Of a DNA stretch of 60,886 nt, positions 37,197 to 45,606 are shown piece after piece. Both the position numbers and the translations under genes were made by a program. Location: positions 88,438 through 149,323 of the forward strand of contig JAQVBU010000003.1 in assembly GCA_028690155.1 (NCBI GenBank). The letters are read 5' to 3'. The stretch comes from Alphaproteobacteria bacterium. GTDB taxonomy: Bacteria > Pseudomonadota > Alphaproteobacteria > UBA9219. The notes under the pieces were generated by a model that saw only the letters and a list, made by a program, of their open reading frames with translations, ran no database searches and was not told where the DNA came from. Position 1 is the stretch's first letter, and every line of letters starts with the position of its first letter.

Positions 37197-37664
37197 ATGC
37201 ATACACATAGCGATGATCTAACACCACTCATTCCACCAAGTGCCATTGATATATCGCTTGCAGAAAAAGCAAGCCGTTTGGTTGCGCGTTACGCAAAGCC
37301 AACGGGTTCTGCCGTCAAAATTCAATTTCGTGAAAACGGAAAATCTGTAGAGATTGCTTTGCCCCCTCTTGTCGTTAGGCTTCTGCTTGACATCTTAAAA
37401 GATATAGCCAAAGGAAACCCCGTCGCGGTTATTCCTGTTGAGATGGAACTCACAACTCAACAAGCAGCAGAATTTTTGAATGTTTCGCGCCCGTTTTTTG
37501 TTGGTCTCTTGGAAAAAGGAGAACTAAAATACAAAAAAATTGGGACACATCGTCGTGTTTGTGTGTCGGATTTACTTGCCTATAAAAAGAAAATTGAGGT
37601 TGAGCAAGACGAGTCCATAAAAGAATTAGCCAAGCAAGCACAGGAATTAGACATGGGGTATTAA
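37197..37664 (+). CDS. Excisionase-type HTH protein, probable antitoxin of PIN toxin
   Basis: 155 residues with a strong AAGGAGG ribosome site. The C-terminal half is a MerR/excisionase HTH_17 domain: MELTTQQAAEFLNVSRPFFV, then KKIGTHRRVCVSDLLAYKKK. The first 80 residues (LPPLVVRLLLDILKDIA) are a family-typical leader. Last base overlaps the start of the PIN gene. This pairing is a known toxin-antitoxin arrangement. Confidence 0.8.
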   Translation: MHTHSDDLTPLIPPSAIDISLAEKASRLVARYAKPTGSAVKIQFRENGKSVEIALPPLVVRLLLDILKDIAKGNPVAVIPVEMELTTQQAAEFLNVSRPFFVGLLEKGELKYKKIGTHRRVCVSDLLAYKKKIEVEQDESIKELAKQAQELDMGY

Positions 37665-38233
37665 TGGCAACGTTTACCGCTCTCCTCGATGCCTGTGTGC
37701 TTTATCCCGCCCCAATAAGAGACCTTCTCATTCGTCTGGCAAGAACGGGGCTTTATCAGGCAAAATGGACGGATCAAATTCATGATGAATGGATACAAAA
37801 TCTTCTTGTCTCCCGCCCCGATCTAACGAAGGAACAGCTTCAGAGAACGCGCACATTGATGAACAGTGCCGTTCTCGACTGCTTGGTCAAAAATTATGAA
37901 AGCCTTATCCCTTCGATAACATTGCCTGACCCAAACGACAGACACGTTTTAGCCGCCGCTTTGCGTTCGCGTACAGATGTTATTGTCACGTTCAACTTAA
38001 AGGACTTCCCTGAAGATGTCTTGAGCGAATATGGCATTCAAGCACAACATCCCGATGAGTTTATGTCCCACCTTATTGATCTTGCTCCCGGCATTGTTTG
38101 TTCTTCTGTTAAGCATATGCGCGAAGCACTCAAGAATCCGCCATATAGTGTCGCTCAATTATTTGCAACGCTGGAAGGGTTAAGCCTTGTTCAGACAGTA
38201 GCGGCATTAAGAGATTATGCGGATTTACTATGA
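37664..38233 (+). CDS. PIN-domain toxin (ribonuclease)
   Basis: 189 residues. PIN catalytic acidic positions are seen in TALLDACVLYP at the start, HDEW near residue 42 and in LPDPNDRHVLAAAL with VIVTFNLKDFP. This is the PIN_3 subgroup. Predicted to cleave RNA and to be blocked by the HTH protein before it. Overlaps its downstream neighbour by ATGA. Confidence 0.82.
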   Translation: MATFTALLDACVLYPAPIRDLLIRLARTGLYQAKWTDQIHDEWIQNLLVSRPDLTKEQLQRTRTLMNSAVLDCLVKNYESLIPSITLPDPNDRHVLAAALRSRTDVIVTFNLKDFPEDVLSEYGIQAQHPDEFMSHLIDLAPGIVCSSVKHMREALKNPPYSVAQLFATLEGLSLVQTVAALRDYADLL

Positions 38234-38922
38234 TGAAAATTTTAAGAAGGGTTGTGTTTTCTGCTTTATATGTCGCCGCTCTTGCGGCTGCAGTTCATTT
38301 CAGTTTTCGTATAGAACATCCAGATTATGCGATGACTGGCATATATCTCACGTTTAGCCTTTTTATGTTGGCTTTCGGTTGGCCCGAGCTTGCAAAATCC
38401 ATTAGTTTTCTAGGAAGTAATATTGAGCTTCGTGAAGTAAAAGAAGCTATCAACGAGCTAAGGCCCCTTGCTGAAGTTTTTTCAAGATCAGTTATAGAAT
38501 TAATGCAAGGGGGCTCTTGTTGGGGCGGCATCCCAGCGGAAGAAAAGGAAAAGGCATACACCTCTATTGAAAAGATGCTCAAAAGTCTATCTTTCTCAAA
38601 AAAAGAAATAGAAGACATCCTAAAGCGATGGCATGAATGGATCGAAACTGATTATGTATATGCCATTGTTCTTCCTCATAGTAGTATTGATCATCCGGAA
38701 GTTTCCAAAGAGAAAAAGAAGGAATGGCATTCTCTGTACTCGGCATTGATAGAGAAAGAACAGACCCTTTCACCTGACGAAATCAGAGAAGCCTTTAGAG
38801 GAATTGATTGTCTCTCTCCAAGAATTGAAACCGCCATATCTGATTATGAATTTTACAAAAAAAACAAAAAACATCAAAATATTGAGCGATGGAGACAACG
38901 GGAAAACTGGTTCAAGAAATAA
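38230..38922 (+). CDS. Membrane protein coupled to the PIN toxin operon
   Basis: 230 residues. Two N-terminal membrane segments (VVFSALYVAALAAAVHFSF, TGIYLTFSLFMLAFGW), then a soluble, charged helical domain (EVKEAINELRPLAEVFS, EKKKEWHSLYSALIEK). Start overlaps the PIN stop by four bases, so it is the third gene of the operon, unusual for a two-gene toxin-antitoxin system. No family recognised. Confidence 0.65.
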   Translation: MMKILRRVVFSALYVAALAAAVHFSFRIEHPDYAMTGIYLTFSLFMLAFGWPELAKSISFLGSNIELREVKEAINELRPLAEVFSRSVIELMQGGSCWGGIPAEEKEKAYTSIEKMLKSLSFSKKEIEDILKRWHEWIETDYVYAIVLPHSSIDHPEVSKEKKKEWHSLYSALIEKEQTLSPDEIREAFRGIDCLSPRIETAISDYEFYKKNKKHQNIERWRQRENWFKK

Positions 38923-39029
38923 TTACGGAAACATTACGGCTGAAAGAAAGTCTTCTCACAGCAAGTAGAGACAATTGACCTGTTCCCCAAAACAATGGCC
39001 CACCGCGCAAGCTCTTCAAAGACATCGGT

Positions 39030-39058
39030 GTTCGATCTTTTTCCGTTTCCGTCCACCA
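39030..39058 (+). other. tRNA-3'-like element, site C
   Basis: GTTCGATC, 13 bases ending CCGTTTCC, then GTCCACCA; 2,131 bp from site B. On the minus strand it reads LVDGNG...SNT, followed by the degenerate EELARWAIVLGN version of the conserved peptide. Confidence 0.5.
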
Positions 39059-39082
39059 ATTTTCCAGCTTCGCTGGAAAATT
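39058..39082. repeat. Hairpin repeat after site C
   Basis: AATTTTCCAGC-TTC-GCTGGAAAATT, a perfect 11-bp stem. The same 25 bases and about ten following ones occur after site E (44826-44850). Confidence 0.85.
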
Positions 39083-39229
39083 GCCGCGGCGTAACCTGAT
39101 TTACCGCGCCATAGCGCAACGCGCGACGGCGGGAAGGCGAAGCCGGGCGGCCTCCGCAAAAAAACTTCCCCGCATAAGGCCAATCCATATATTTCTGGCG
39201 ATCTTGTAACAGGCTTAAATCCCGTGGCC

Positions 39230-40153
39230 TCATAAGGGGGCTATTTTTTGAGAGAGTTTGTTAACCGGGCTCTCGCATTCGCTGTCCGAACCTCTCTTTG
39301 CCAGAGCGGCGATAATATCGCTTCGGCTGCGGTGGCAGGCCAAGTAGTTGGGGCCTAAGAAATCTTCGTCATCAAGGGCGTAAGCGCGGAAATCCACATA
39401 ATCCGGATAAATCTTTCCGACAGCATATCCCTTGTTTTCGAGGAGATTATAAAAATCATAAAGCAACTTATGTGTCATGATGTTGACACGGCCATATTCA
39501 AACTGGATTGCCGTAATCGCTCCACGATCCAGCATGTCTGAAAATCCTTGCAGAATATCGAACTCGGCGCCTTCGACATCAATTTTCAAGAAATCGATGG
39601 CCGCAATACCTTGTGCGCGCGCGTAACTATCGCCCGTGCGCACCTGACAGGTCTCTTTGCGATGCGCGCCATGCGGATAATCCACGAACGACGAAAACGT
39701 GTCCGACGCATTGTAAACATTCATCTGAATTTCGTCTTCGCGGCTGAAGAGGCCAAAGTTATTAAGGCTTACCTGAGAATGCCCGAACAAATTGCGCTTT
39801 AGCTCTTCAAATGTTTTTGAGATAATTTCAAAGCTATGAACGTGAACGCCGGGCATTTCCGCTATCGCCAAAGACGACCATTCCCCGACATTCGCTCCAA
39901 CATCGAAAATAACGCGTGGATTGAAAACAGCCAAGCGCGTCAAGACGGCTCTTTCGCCATTTTCAGCAAAAACCGAATTAAAATTCTTAACCGCCATCAA
40001 AAAATAGGTGCACAACAAAGTCATTGCCCGGTGATCTTGCTTACAGCGGCCTAAACGATATGCGACGTCAGCAATATTCTGAGGTGTAATAGGCTCGTTG
40101 CCACCAAGAGCGTCACGAACAATAGAAACTGCAATCTGTTCAGAAGTAAGCAT
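39230..40153 (-). CDS. FkbM family methyltransferase
   Basis: 307 residues. SAM site VIFDVGANVGEWSSLAIAEM, then the FkbM-specific IDFLKIDVEGAEFDILQGF and IQFEYGRVNIMT. FkbM enzymes methylate hydroxyls on sugars, lipids or polyketides. I chose the ATG at 40153; a TTG at 40171 would add six residues. It is cargo of the block between sites C and D, with no biosynthetic neighbours that would show its substrate. Confidence 0.88.
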   Translation of the reverse strand: MLTSEQIAVSIVRDALGGNEPITPQNIADVAYRLGRCKQDHRAMTLLCTYFLMAVKNFNSVFAENGERAVLTRLAVFNPRVIFDVGANVGEWSSLAIAEMPGVHVHSFEIISKTFEELKRNLFGHSQVSLNNFGLFSREDEIQMNVYNASDTFSSFVDYPHGAHRKETCQVRTGDSYARAQGIAAIDFLKIDVEGAEFDILQGFSDMLDRGAITAIQFEYGRVNIMTHKLLYDFYNLLENKGYAVGKIYPDYVDFRAYALDDEDFLGPNYLACHRSRSDIIAALAKRGSDSECESPVNKLSQKIAPL

Positions 40154-40240
40154 AAATCCAAGAAGGGGCAAGAGGATGCGAGAACAATTACACTATCCCC
40201 ATCACACGTCAAGCGCGTGGTGATTAGCGCGGGGAAGAAG

Positions 40241-41194
40241 TTAAAGATATTCAGAATGGCTGACGAGATTAATAATTCCATCTAACGACAGCAATGAAGC
40301 GTCAAAGCTCATACGTTGTCCTTCATCCGCATAAGACATGTTATCGACGAATTGTTCGTATTCTTTACGGTAAAGATCGTCCTGCCTTAAGACACGAAGG
40401 GCCTCTGTTAGCCGGTCTTGGCTTGTCAACGCTTCTATAGCTTCCCCGCCGCGCCGCGTACGATCTTGCTCAAGGGATGTGATGGCAGATTTCATGAAGT
40501 CCCTTTTTTGCTCCATAATAATGGGCGCAAGCGATGCTAAATCGTGCAGGTGCCTTATGAGCGTCGGATCATCCTTTGGAGATTTTCTATCCCGCACCAA
40601 AACGCGCCACGTCAGAGCGCTTAATTTGTCTCCCGCTGTTTCAATCGGAGAAACACAGGTGAATACTGTTTCCGGATCTTCTTTCATAACCTTGGAAACG
40701 ATGGATTGTATCGGGCGATCCTCGGGGACCCTGTTTAAGCCTGAGAACGTCATTTCCAACTGCAAATAGGGGCGAAGAACCGTATTCTCAAAGACTCGGT
40801 GATACTGAATTGGTGCTTTAAAGAAGCGATGACTATCTCCGCGTTGAATCCCATCCGGATCAATCTCAAAACCCGCTTCGGCAACAATGCTCAAAACCTC
40901 TTGTCGAAAATGACGTCGCTGACCAACTGAGGGCGGGTTGGCTTCTGGAGCCACGAGCACAAAATCCAAATCTTCGGAAAATCTTTGGATGAGGTCATAG
41001 CCTTTTGAAAGGCTCGTTCCACCGGAAAAGATAAGCCTTATGCCCTTGTCGTTTTGATAAGAAGAAAGCGCCGCAAGAAGCTGCGTCGCATGCCGATCCT
41101 TTTCAACCAAGGCTGGGTCGATCCCCATTCTCAACCCAATATCTTGGATCAGATCTTTATCAGGCTGTTTTCTCAAAGACGATAAACTTTCCAT
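40241..41194 (-). CDS. AbiEii-type nucleotidyltransferase toxin, intact copy
   Basis: 317 residues. FSGGTSLSKGYDLIQRFSED is the nucleotidyltransferase motif with its two acidic residues. It matches the first 295 residues of the chimera at 34860-36140 with few changes, then ends naturally as FDASLLSLDGIINLVSHSEY. Transfers nucleotides to tRNA acceptor ends or other targets in characterised relatives. The start overlaps abiEi by 35 bp. Confidence 0.87.
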   Translation of the reverse strand: MESLSSLRKQPDKDLIQDIGLRMGIDPALVEKDRHATQLLAALSSYQNDKGIRLIFSGGTSLSKGYDLIQRFSEDLDFVLVAPEANPPSVGQRRHFRQEVLSIVAEAGFEIDPDGIQRGDSHRFFKAPIQYHRVFENTVLRPYLQLEMTFSGLNRVPEDRPIQSIVSKVMKEDPETVFTCVSPIETAGDKLSALTWRVLVRDRKSPKDDPTLIRHLHDLASLAPIIMEQKRDFMKSAITSLEQDRTRRGGEAIEALTSQDRLTEALRVLRQDDLYRKEYEQFVDNMSYADEGQRMSFDASLLSLDGIINLVSHSEYL

Positions 41195-41573
41195 TGTACC
41201 CTATGCGTCGAACGACCCTGCCCTTAACGCCAATAACACGTCCGGTCGGAACTTGTGTTGACTGGCCTGCATTATAGCGTTCCTCTGCAAGAGTCGGTCC
41301 CGTTTTTACGCCTATTTTCTTCAGAAGAATTTTAGCAAGAACAGGAAGCGTTTCTTCAGGAACAAGCTCCCCAGAAAATCTGGATTCCTTGGCACGCGCA
41401 TAGGCCCCATAGCCAAGATTAATAAGCAGTTTCTTCCGAACAAGCTTTCTGAGAATCCGCCCGACTTGGTCGTATCCGCCAATATCTGCAAAATCTTGGC
41501 GCACGAAAACAGGCGGCTTGCTGCGCCTGATGCGATAGGAAATTCTGCTTTCTAATGTGTTTCTAATTGGCAT
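41160..41573 (-). CDS. AbiEi-type antitoxin (DUF6088-like), copy 2
   Basis: 137 residues, nearly identical to the product of 36106-36519; I see one substitution (GRVIGVKGRV against GRVVGVKGRV) in the shared part. Same start choice and overlap with abiEii. Either antitoxin should be able to neutralise both toxins. Confidence 0.82.
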   Translation of the reverse strand: MPIRNTLESRISYRIRRSKPPVFVRQDFADIGGYDQVGRILRKLVRKKLLINLGYGAYARAKESRFSGELVPEETLPVLAKILLKKIGVKTGPTLAEERYNAGQSTQVPTGRVIGVKGRVVRRIGYNGKFIVFEKTA

Positions 41574-41590
41574 CTCTGATCCATGCAAAA

Positions 41591-41622
41591 ATACGACATC
41601 TCATGCTGCAAATATACGACAT
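41591..41622 (-). promoter_or_regulatory. Candidate AbiEi operator, copy 2
   Basis: ATACGACAT at 41591-41599 and 41614-41622, the same spacing as upstream of copy 1. Confidence 0.5.
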
Positions 41623-41952
41623 TCTATCACAGATATCAAACGCAATAAAGATTACATATCATCATGTTATGGCATTATACAGCAATTCTATGAACAAGCC
41701 GTTGATAAAAAACGAAGCGCCGCAAAAACAAGGGGTTAACATAATTCCAAGAAAAACATCCGCTCTTTTGAACACACGTAACTTCGCCAGAAAATGGCGA
41801 CATTACAAAAAGAGCCAATTATTAAAATTTGAACTTTTTATGAGAACGTGGGGCAAGCCTTACTCCTTCTCTGGTTGCCGATAACAACCTGAAAACGCAG
41901 GGGCATATCTCAAAATCTTGTCCCACAGAGCCATTTCATCAAGGGGGTTTTT

Positions 41953-41981
41953 GTTGGATTCCGGGCCGTTTCCGTCCACCA
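41953..41981 (+). other. tRNA-3'-like element, site D
   Basis: GTTGGATT, 13 bases ending CCGTTTCC, then GTCCACCA; 2,923 bp from site C. It marks the exact right end of the 1,678-bp duplication. Confidence 0.5.
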
Positions 41982-41991
41982 TTTTTTAAAG

Positions 41992-43227
41992 TCAAACAAC
42001 CAAAGAACTTCCTGCCAAGATATTTTGTTTCAAGGGGTTTTCGCGTCGTTTGATTTGATCGTTTGTTTTGTTGATAAGAGAGGCGTGATCGGGATTTTCT
42101 ATATAATCCTTATAGACCGCCCATTCTTCCGAGACAAATTGTTGGGGACGGATGTGATAGAATCCCTCTTCACTGATACGGTAGGCTTCGCGAGCACTGT
42201 TTATATCGCGCGAATCTAACTTCAGTTTGGGATTACTCTTCAGATAGTTCTTCGTGATCTGTTCGTCATCGACATACCTTTGAAGATTGGCTCCGGACAT
42301 GCCTCAAACGATTAACCCCTCGCCTATCTCACCGACCATTTCCTGAACCTGATATAGGGGCAAAAAGGCATTTCCCTTGTACGTTCCGCGAACCATTTTC
42401 GCCTCGCCACGCGTGGAACGAGAAGCTATGCCGATGAACATGTCAAACAACGGCGTCATACGGGCAAGATTGGCTATGGTTTCCTGAACCGTTTCGGGCT
42501 TCAGATACATAGTAATTCCAGAAAACACGTAAGTCGTTCGTTGCCCTGAATCAAAGGAAGCTTCATTCCTCAATAATTTCGTCAATCCATTTGCGTTGCT
42601 TAAATCGACGGACGCCCAGTGGATGTTCTCCGGATAGCGCCCGTCTGCGAAAAACTTATTTGAGAACTTCTCATTTTTAATCAATTCGCTTCTTTCTTCC
42701 ACAATAGACGGGAGATCTGAAAGATAGAATTGGACATTAGAATATTCACTGGCTAACCGCTCCGGCGTCGTATCAAGACCGCATGCCGGAACGACAATTT
42801 GCCGACTTCCCTTTCCGATAGCCTCGCGAATGCAAAGGTCGAGATAGGCGCTTCTTCCATAATCGTGGGAAGTCAGGCAATTTCTTCCGAAGGGAATGTC
42901 TTTTCTGAACATCTCATACATGTATCCGTCCAGATTATTTGTTTGAAAACACTCTAGCTCTCCCTGCCGAAAGGATGATTTTTTCTCAATTCCTTCGATA
43001 TACTTTCTTGGGTTGTTTTTGATCCGTCTGATTTCTTTCCCTGTTTTTACAAGTTCCATACTTACGTTCTTTAATTCCGCAGCATCAGCAACTTCATCCA
43101 AAATAAAAAGGGCCATATCGACCATCTTTGAAGGAAGCGCTTTAAATAACTCTTCGTATCCGGAGGGGATACCTTGTTCTTCGCATTCCTTGTGGAGATT
43201 ATAGATGGCAACCATAGCCTTTATCAT
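41992..43227 (-). pseudogene. LCMT-like methyltransferase interrupted by an in-frame TGA
   Basis: Paralogue of the gene upstream. The first 307 codons (IVVPACGLDTTPERLASEYS, YVFSGITMYLKPETVQETIA) end at TGA 42304-42306, and the same frame continues as GMSGANLQRYVDDEQITKNY to 41992. The paralogue has VRGMSAANFQRYV at this point, so the stop replaces an Arg codon: a single CGA to TGA change. Its start overlaps the upstream gene by 29 bp. The N-terminal fragment keeps the SAM site and might be stable, but the conserved C-terminal part is lost. Confidence 0.8.
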
Positions 43228-44470
43228 GTTGATGCTTTGGTAACTGCGTTTTTTTATCTTTGGTCGCCTTTTCTATCTCCATATACTCTTGATAGGAGGA
43301 AGCCCGCACATAGGCGTCGTAAACTTTCCAAGTTTCCGCCTTTCTGGCTTCGGGCATAAAATGGTACGTCCCTTGACAAATTTGGGACATTGTCCGGGCT
43401 TCGTTTATGTCAACTGCATCAAGATTTATTTCAGGGTGATCTTGAAGATAGTTTTGTGTGACCTGATCCCAATCGACATATCTTTGAAAATTTGCAGCCG
43501 ACATTCCTCGAACGGCCGTTCCCTTCGGAACGTTCGGTGAAATTTCTTCGGCCATTTCGTAGATTTTATATAGGGGCAAAATGGCGTTATTTTTGTAAAC
43601 GTTCTTCGTTAATTTCGCTTCGCCTTTTGTATAATGCGAAATAATGCCCATAAAGATATCGCTGTCCGGCGTTGCGTTGGCAATATTTTCGATTGTTTCT
43701 TTAACAACATCCGGCTTCAAATACATTGTAATGCCGGTAAAGGCATAAACCGTTCTTTGTTCAGGATCGAATGTCGGCTCATTTTTCAAAGTATCTATAA
43801 GGCCTTGCGGATTGCTTAAATCAACGGACGCGAGATGTATGTTTTCCGGAGAACGGCCTTCAAAAAATTTATCCGAAAAATCTTTTCCCATCAAATCGCA
43901 GCGTTCATCGACAACATTCGATAGATCCGATATATAAAACTGAACTTTCGGATAGTCCGTCGCCAAAAGTTCCGCCGTCGCGTCAAGACCGCAAGCGGGA
44001 ATGACGACTTGCTTGGCCCCTTTTTCGATAGCCTCTTGGATACAGATGTAGGGATAAAGATTGCGCCCAAGATAATGCGAACAAAGCCCGTTTCTTCCAT
44101 AGGAAACATCGACTTCAAAATCCGCATTCGAATATTCTTCCAGCCTGTCGCGCTTAAAAAGTTCCAGTTCGGTTTTTCGAAAAGAAACGTCTCTTTCCTT
44201 TTCTTCAATGTACGCTTTCGGATTAGCCCTTATTTCTCTAACGGCCGAAGCAATAATCTCATCTCTCGCAGATGCTTCGTCTAAAACGAATGCCGCCATT
44301 TCAAACAGGCGCGGAGGGATGACTTTAAAGAATTCCTCGTATCCGGATCTGATCCCTGCCTTTTCGCATTCTTCCTGCATAAGCTTGACGGCATACAGGC
44401 CATACACCATCTTTGTGCTGGGATAGCAGGTCGTTCCGTTATCAATAGAAGCAAGACTAACATTATTCAT
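43199..44470 (-). CDS. LCMT family SAM-dependent methyltransferase
   Basis: 423 residues. SAM-binding segment QVVIPACGLDATAELLATDY with ISDLSNVVDERCDLM, and YAFTGITMYLKPDVVKETIE, the pattern of the leucine carboxyl methyltransferase (PPM) family. The family makes carboxyl methyl esters or O-methylates secondary metabolites; the substrate here is unknown. A long N-terminal helical region (SGYEEFFKVIPPRLFEMAAF) precedes the core. First gene of the site D to E block. Confidence 0.75.
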   Translation of the reverse strand: MNNVSLASIDNGTTCYPSTKMVYGLYAVKLMQEECEKAGIRSGYEEFFKVIPPRLFEMAAFVLDEASARDEIIASAVREIRANPKAYIEEKERDVSFRKTELELFKRDRLEEYSNADFEVDVSYGRNGLCSHYLGRNLYPYICIQEAIEKGAKQVVIPACGLDATAELLATDYPKVQFYISDLSNVVDERCDLMGKDFSDKFFEGRSPENIHLASVDLSNPQGLIDTLKNEPTFDPEQRTVYAFTGITMYLKPDVVKETIENIANATPDSDIFMGIISHYTKGEAKLTKNVYKNNAILPLYKIYEMAEEISPNVPKGTAVRGMSAANFQRYVDWDQVTQNYLQDHPEINLDAVDINEARTMSQICQGTYHFMPEARKAETWKVYDAYVRASSYQEYMEIEKATKDKKTQLPKHQHDKGYGCHL

Positions 44471-44797
44471 AAATAATATATCTCCTTATCATCGACTTTC
44501 GAAGCCCTTATAAGCTAACAGGCACCTGCAAGCAAAATTCTTTCGTCCACGAAAACACCTTTGCGGAAATTAAGCATAAATAGATACGGCTTCCACAACC
44601 ATACGCCTTCATTCTTTAGGGCAAGAATGATTTATGTTTTTGGCATCTGGCCAAAAACTCGAATTATTAAAATTTGCAGTTTATTTCCATCATCGGGGAT
44701 TTATTCATTATCTAACCACGCTTGAATAACCAATTGACAGTGTTGGCGAATACTTCAACAGAGCGCCCCATTTGAGAAGAACATCGTGTACACTCTC

Positions 44798-44826
44798 GTT
44801 CAAAACAGGGCCGTTTTTGTCCACCA
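44798..44826 (+). other. tRNA-3'-like element, site E
   Basis: GTTCAAAA, 13 bases ending CCGTTTTT, then GTCCACCA; 2,845 bp from site D. It is the last of the array; genes to its right look chromosomal. Confidence 0.45.
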
Positions 44827-44850
44827 ATTTTCCAGCTTCGCTGGAAAATT
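44826..44850. repeat. Hairpin repeat after site E
   Basis: Same 25-base hairpin as 39058-39082; the two sites also share GGCGAAGCCGGGC about 40-70 bases further on. Confidence 0.85.
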
Positions 44851-44951
44851 GCCGCAGCGTAGCCCCCTTGGGCGAAGCCGGGCTGTCTCCCCAAGAACCA
44901 CCCTTTTTGTTTATGCGCGCCTGCGCACAGCACAGTTCTTCAGACGCACGC

Positions 44952-45398
44952 TTAAGACGACGGGAAGGACCTGTATTTCTTCATGTTACGGTGAGGTATT
45001 CCCGCATCGTCGAATTCGTCACCATAGGCGGTATATCCTAATTTCTCATAGAAGGGCAGCGCGTGTGTTTGTGCTCCTAACTTAAAACACGTAACAGACG
45101 ACACACTTTTGCTTTCTTCGATCGCTTGCATAATTTTGCGGCCAACGCCTTGGCCTCTGCACGCCTCAAGAACAGCAACGCGCTGAACTTTTCCAATTTT
45201 TCTTTCGTCTAAAAGTAAAACACGCGCCGTCCCTACGGGTTTGCCGTCGCTAAAAGCCAACCAATGATAGGCCTCATCGTCAAAACCATCCGCGTCCAAA
45301 TCAAGGGGAACCTTTTGCCCTTCAACAAAAACGGCTTTTCGAAGGACAAGGCACATCTCTTTTTCATCAGCTGTCTCTACTTCCTTAACCGTAATCAT
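44952..45398 (-). CDS. GNAT family N-acetyltransferase
   Basis: 148 residues. The acetyl-CoA binding motif A is VQRVAVLEACRGQGVGRKIM (Q/RxxGxG/A), followed by LGAQTHALPFYEKLGYTAYG, typical of the YjcF/ElaA-like GNAT branch. The ATG at 45398 has GAGG six bases upstream; a GTG at 45410 is possible. Acetyl acceptor unknown. Confidence 0.9.
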   Translation of the reverse strand: MITVKEVETADEKEMCLVLRKAVFVEGQKVPLDLDADGFDDEAYHWLAFSDGKPVGTARVLLLDERKIGKVQRVAVLEACRGQGVGRKIMQAIEESKSVSSVTCFKLGAQTHALPFYEKLGYTAYGDEFDDAGIPHRNMKKYRSFPSS

Positions 45399-45606
45399 CG
45401 GCATCCTCACGCTCCTCGAGAAATCCTGATAAACAGATTAACGCCAATATAAGCATCTTAGGATTTGGTAACGCCAGAAGTTAATGTCCAAGAGCAGAGG
45501 GGTTCAATTATTCCCGATTAGCTCCGCCCTTTTCTTTCCTAGAAGATGTTGCCCTTTTCCTCCTTGAGCGTACGCTGATGTGTCCGCCATTCAAACCGAG
45601 GCCCCT

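Larger units (their letters stand above)
40304..41981 (-). repeat. 1,678-bp duplication carrying abiEi/abiEii, copy 2
   Basis: Partner of 35250-36927. This copy keeps the natural toxin C-terminus, so it is probably nearer the ancestral form. It ends at the GTCCACCA of site D. Confidence 0.88.
41574..41991. other. Non-coding 418-bp region with site D
   Basis: Counterpart of 36520-36927. A 40-codon minus-strand frame (41860-41982) reads MVDGNGPESNKNPLDEMALW and then LRYAPAFSGCYRQPEK; it is the site D version of the conserved tail peptide, not supported as a gene of its own. Confidence 0.6.
44471..44951. other. Non-coding 481-bp region with site E
   Basis: It contains the hairpin ATTCTT-TAGGGC-AAGAAT (44611-44628), AT-rich promoter-like sequence for the methyltransferases, site E and its hairpin repeat. 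A minus-strand frame around site E reads RQFSSEAGKLVDKNG and then VLLKWGALLKYSPTLS, the site E version of the conserved peptide. No independent gene is supported. Confidence 0.6.

Noticed and set aside
38934..39233. 99-codon frame across site C as a gene
   Set aside because: It runs through the hairpin repeat and the att-like element, and most of its residues are translated palindrome.
42304..42306. TGA as recoded sense codon or selenocysteine
   Set aside because: TGA ends many normal genes in the window (rnhA, prs), and the paralogue has a plain Arg codon here. No sign of recoding.
44712..44933. 73-codon frame across site E as a gene
   Set aside because: It is in a different frame from the conserved peptide and consists of hairpin repeat translation.
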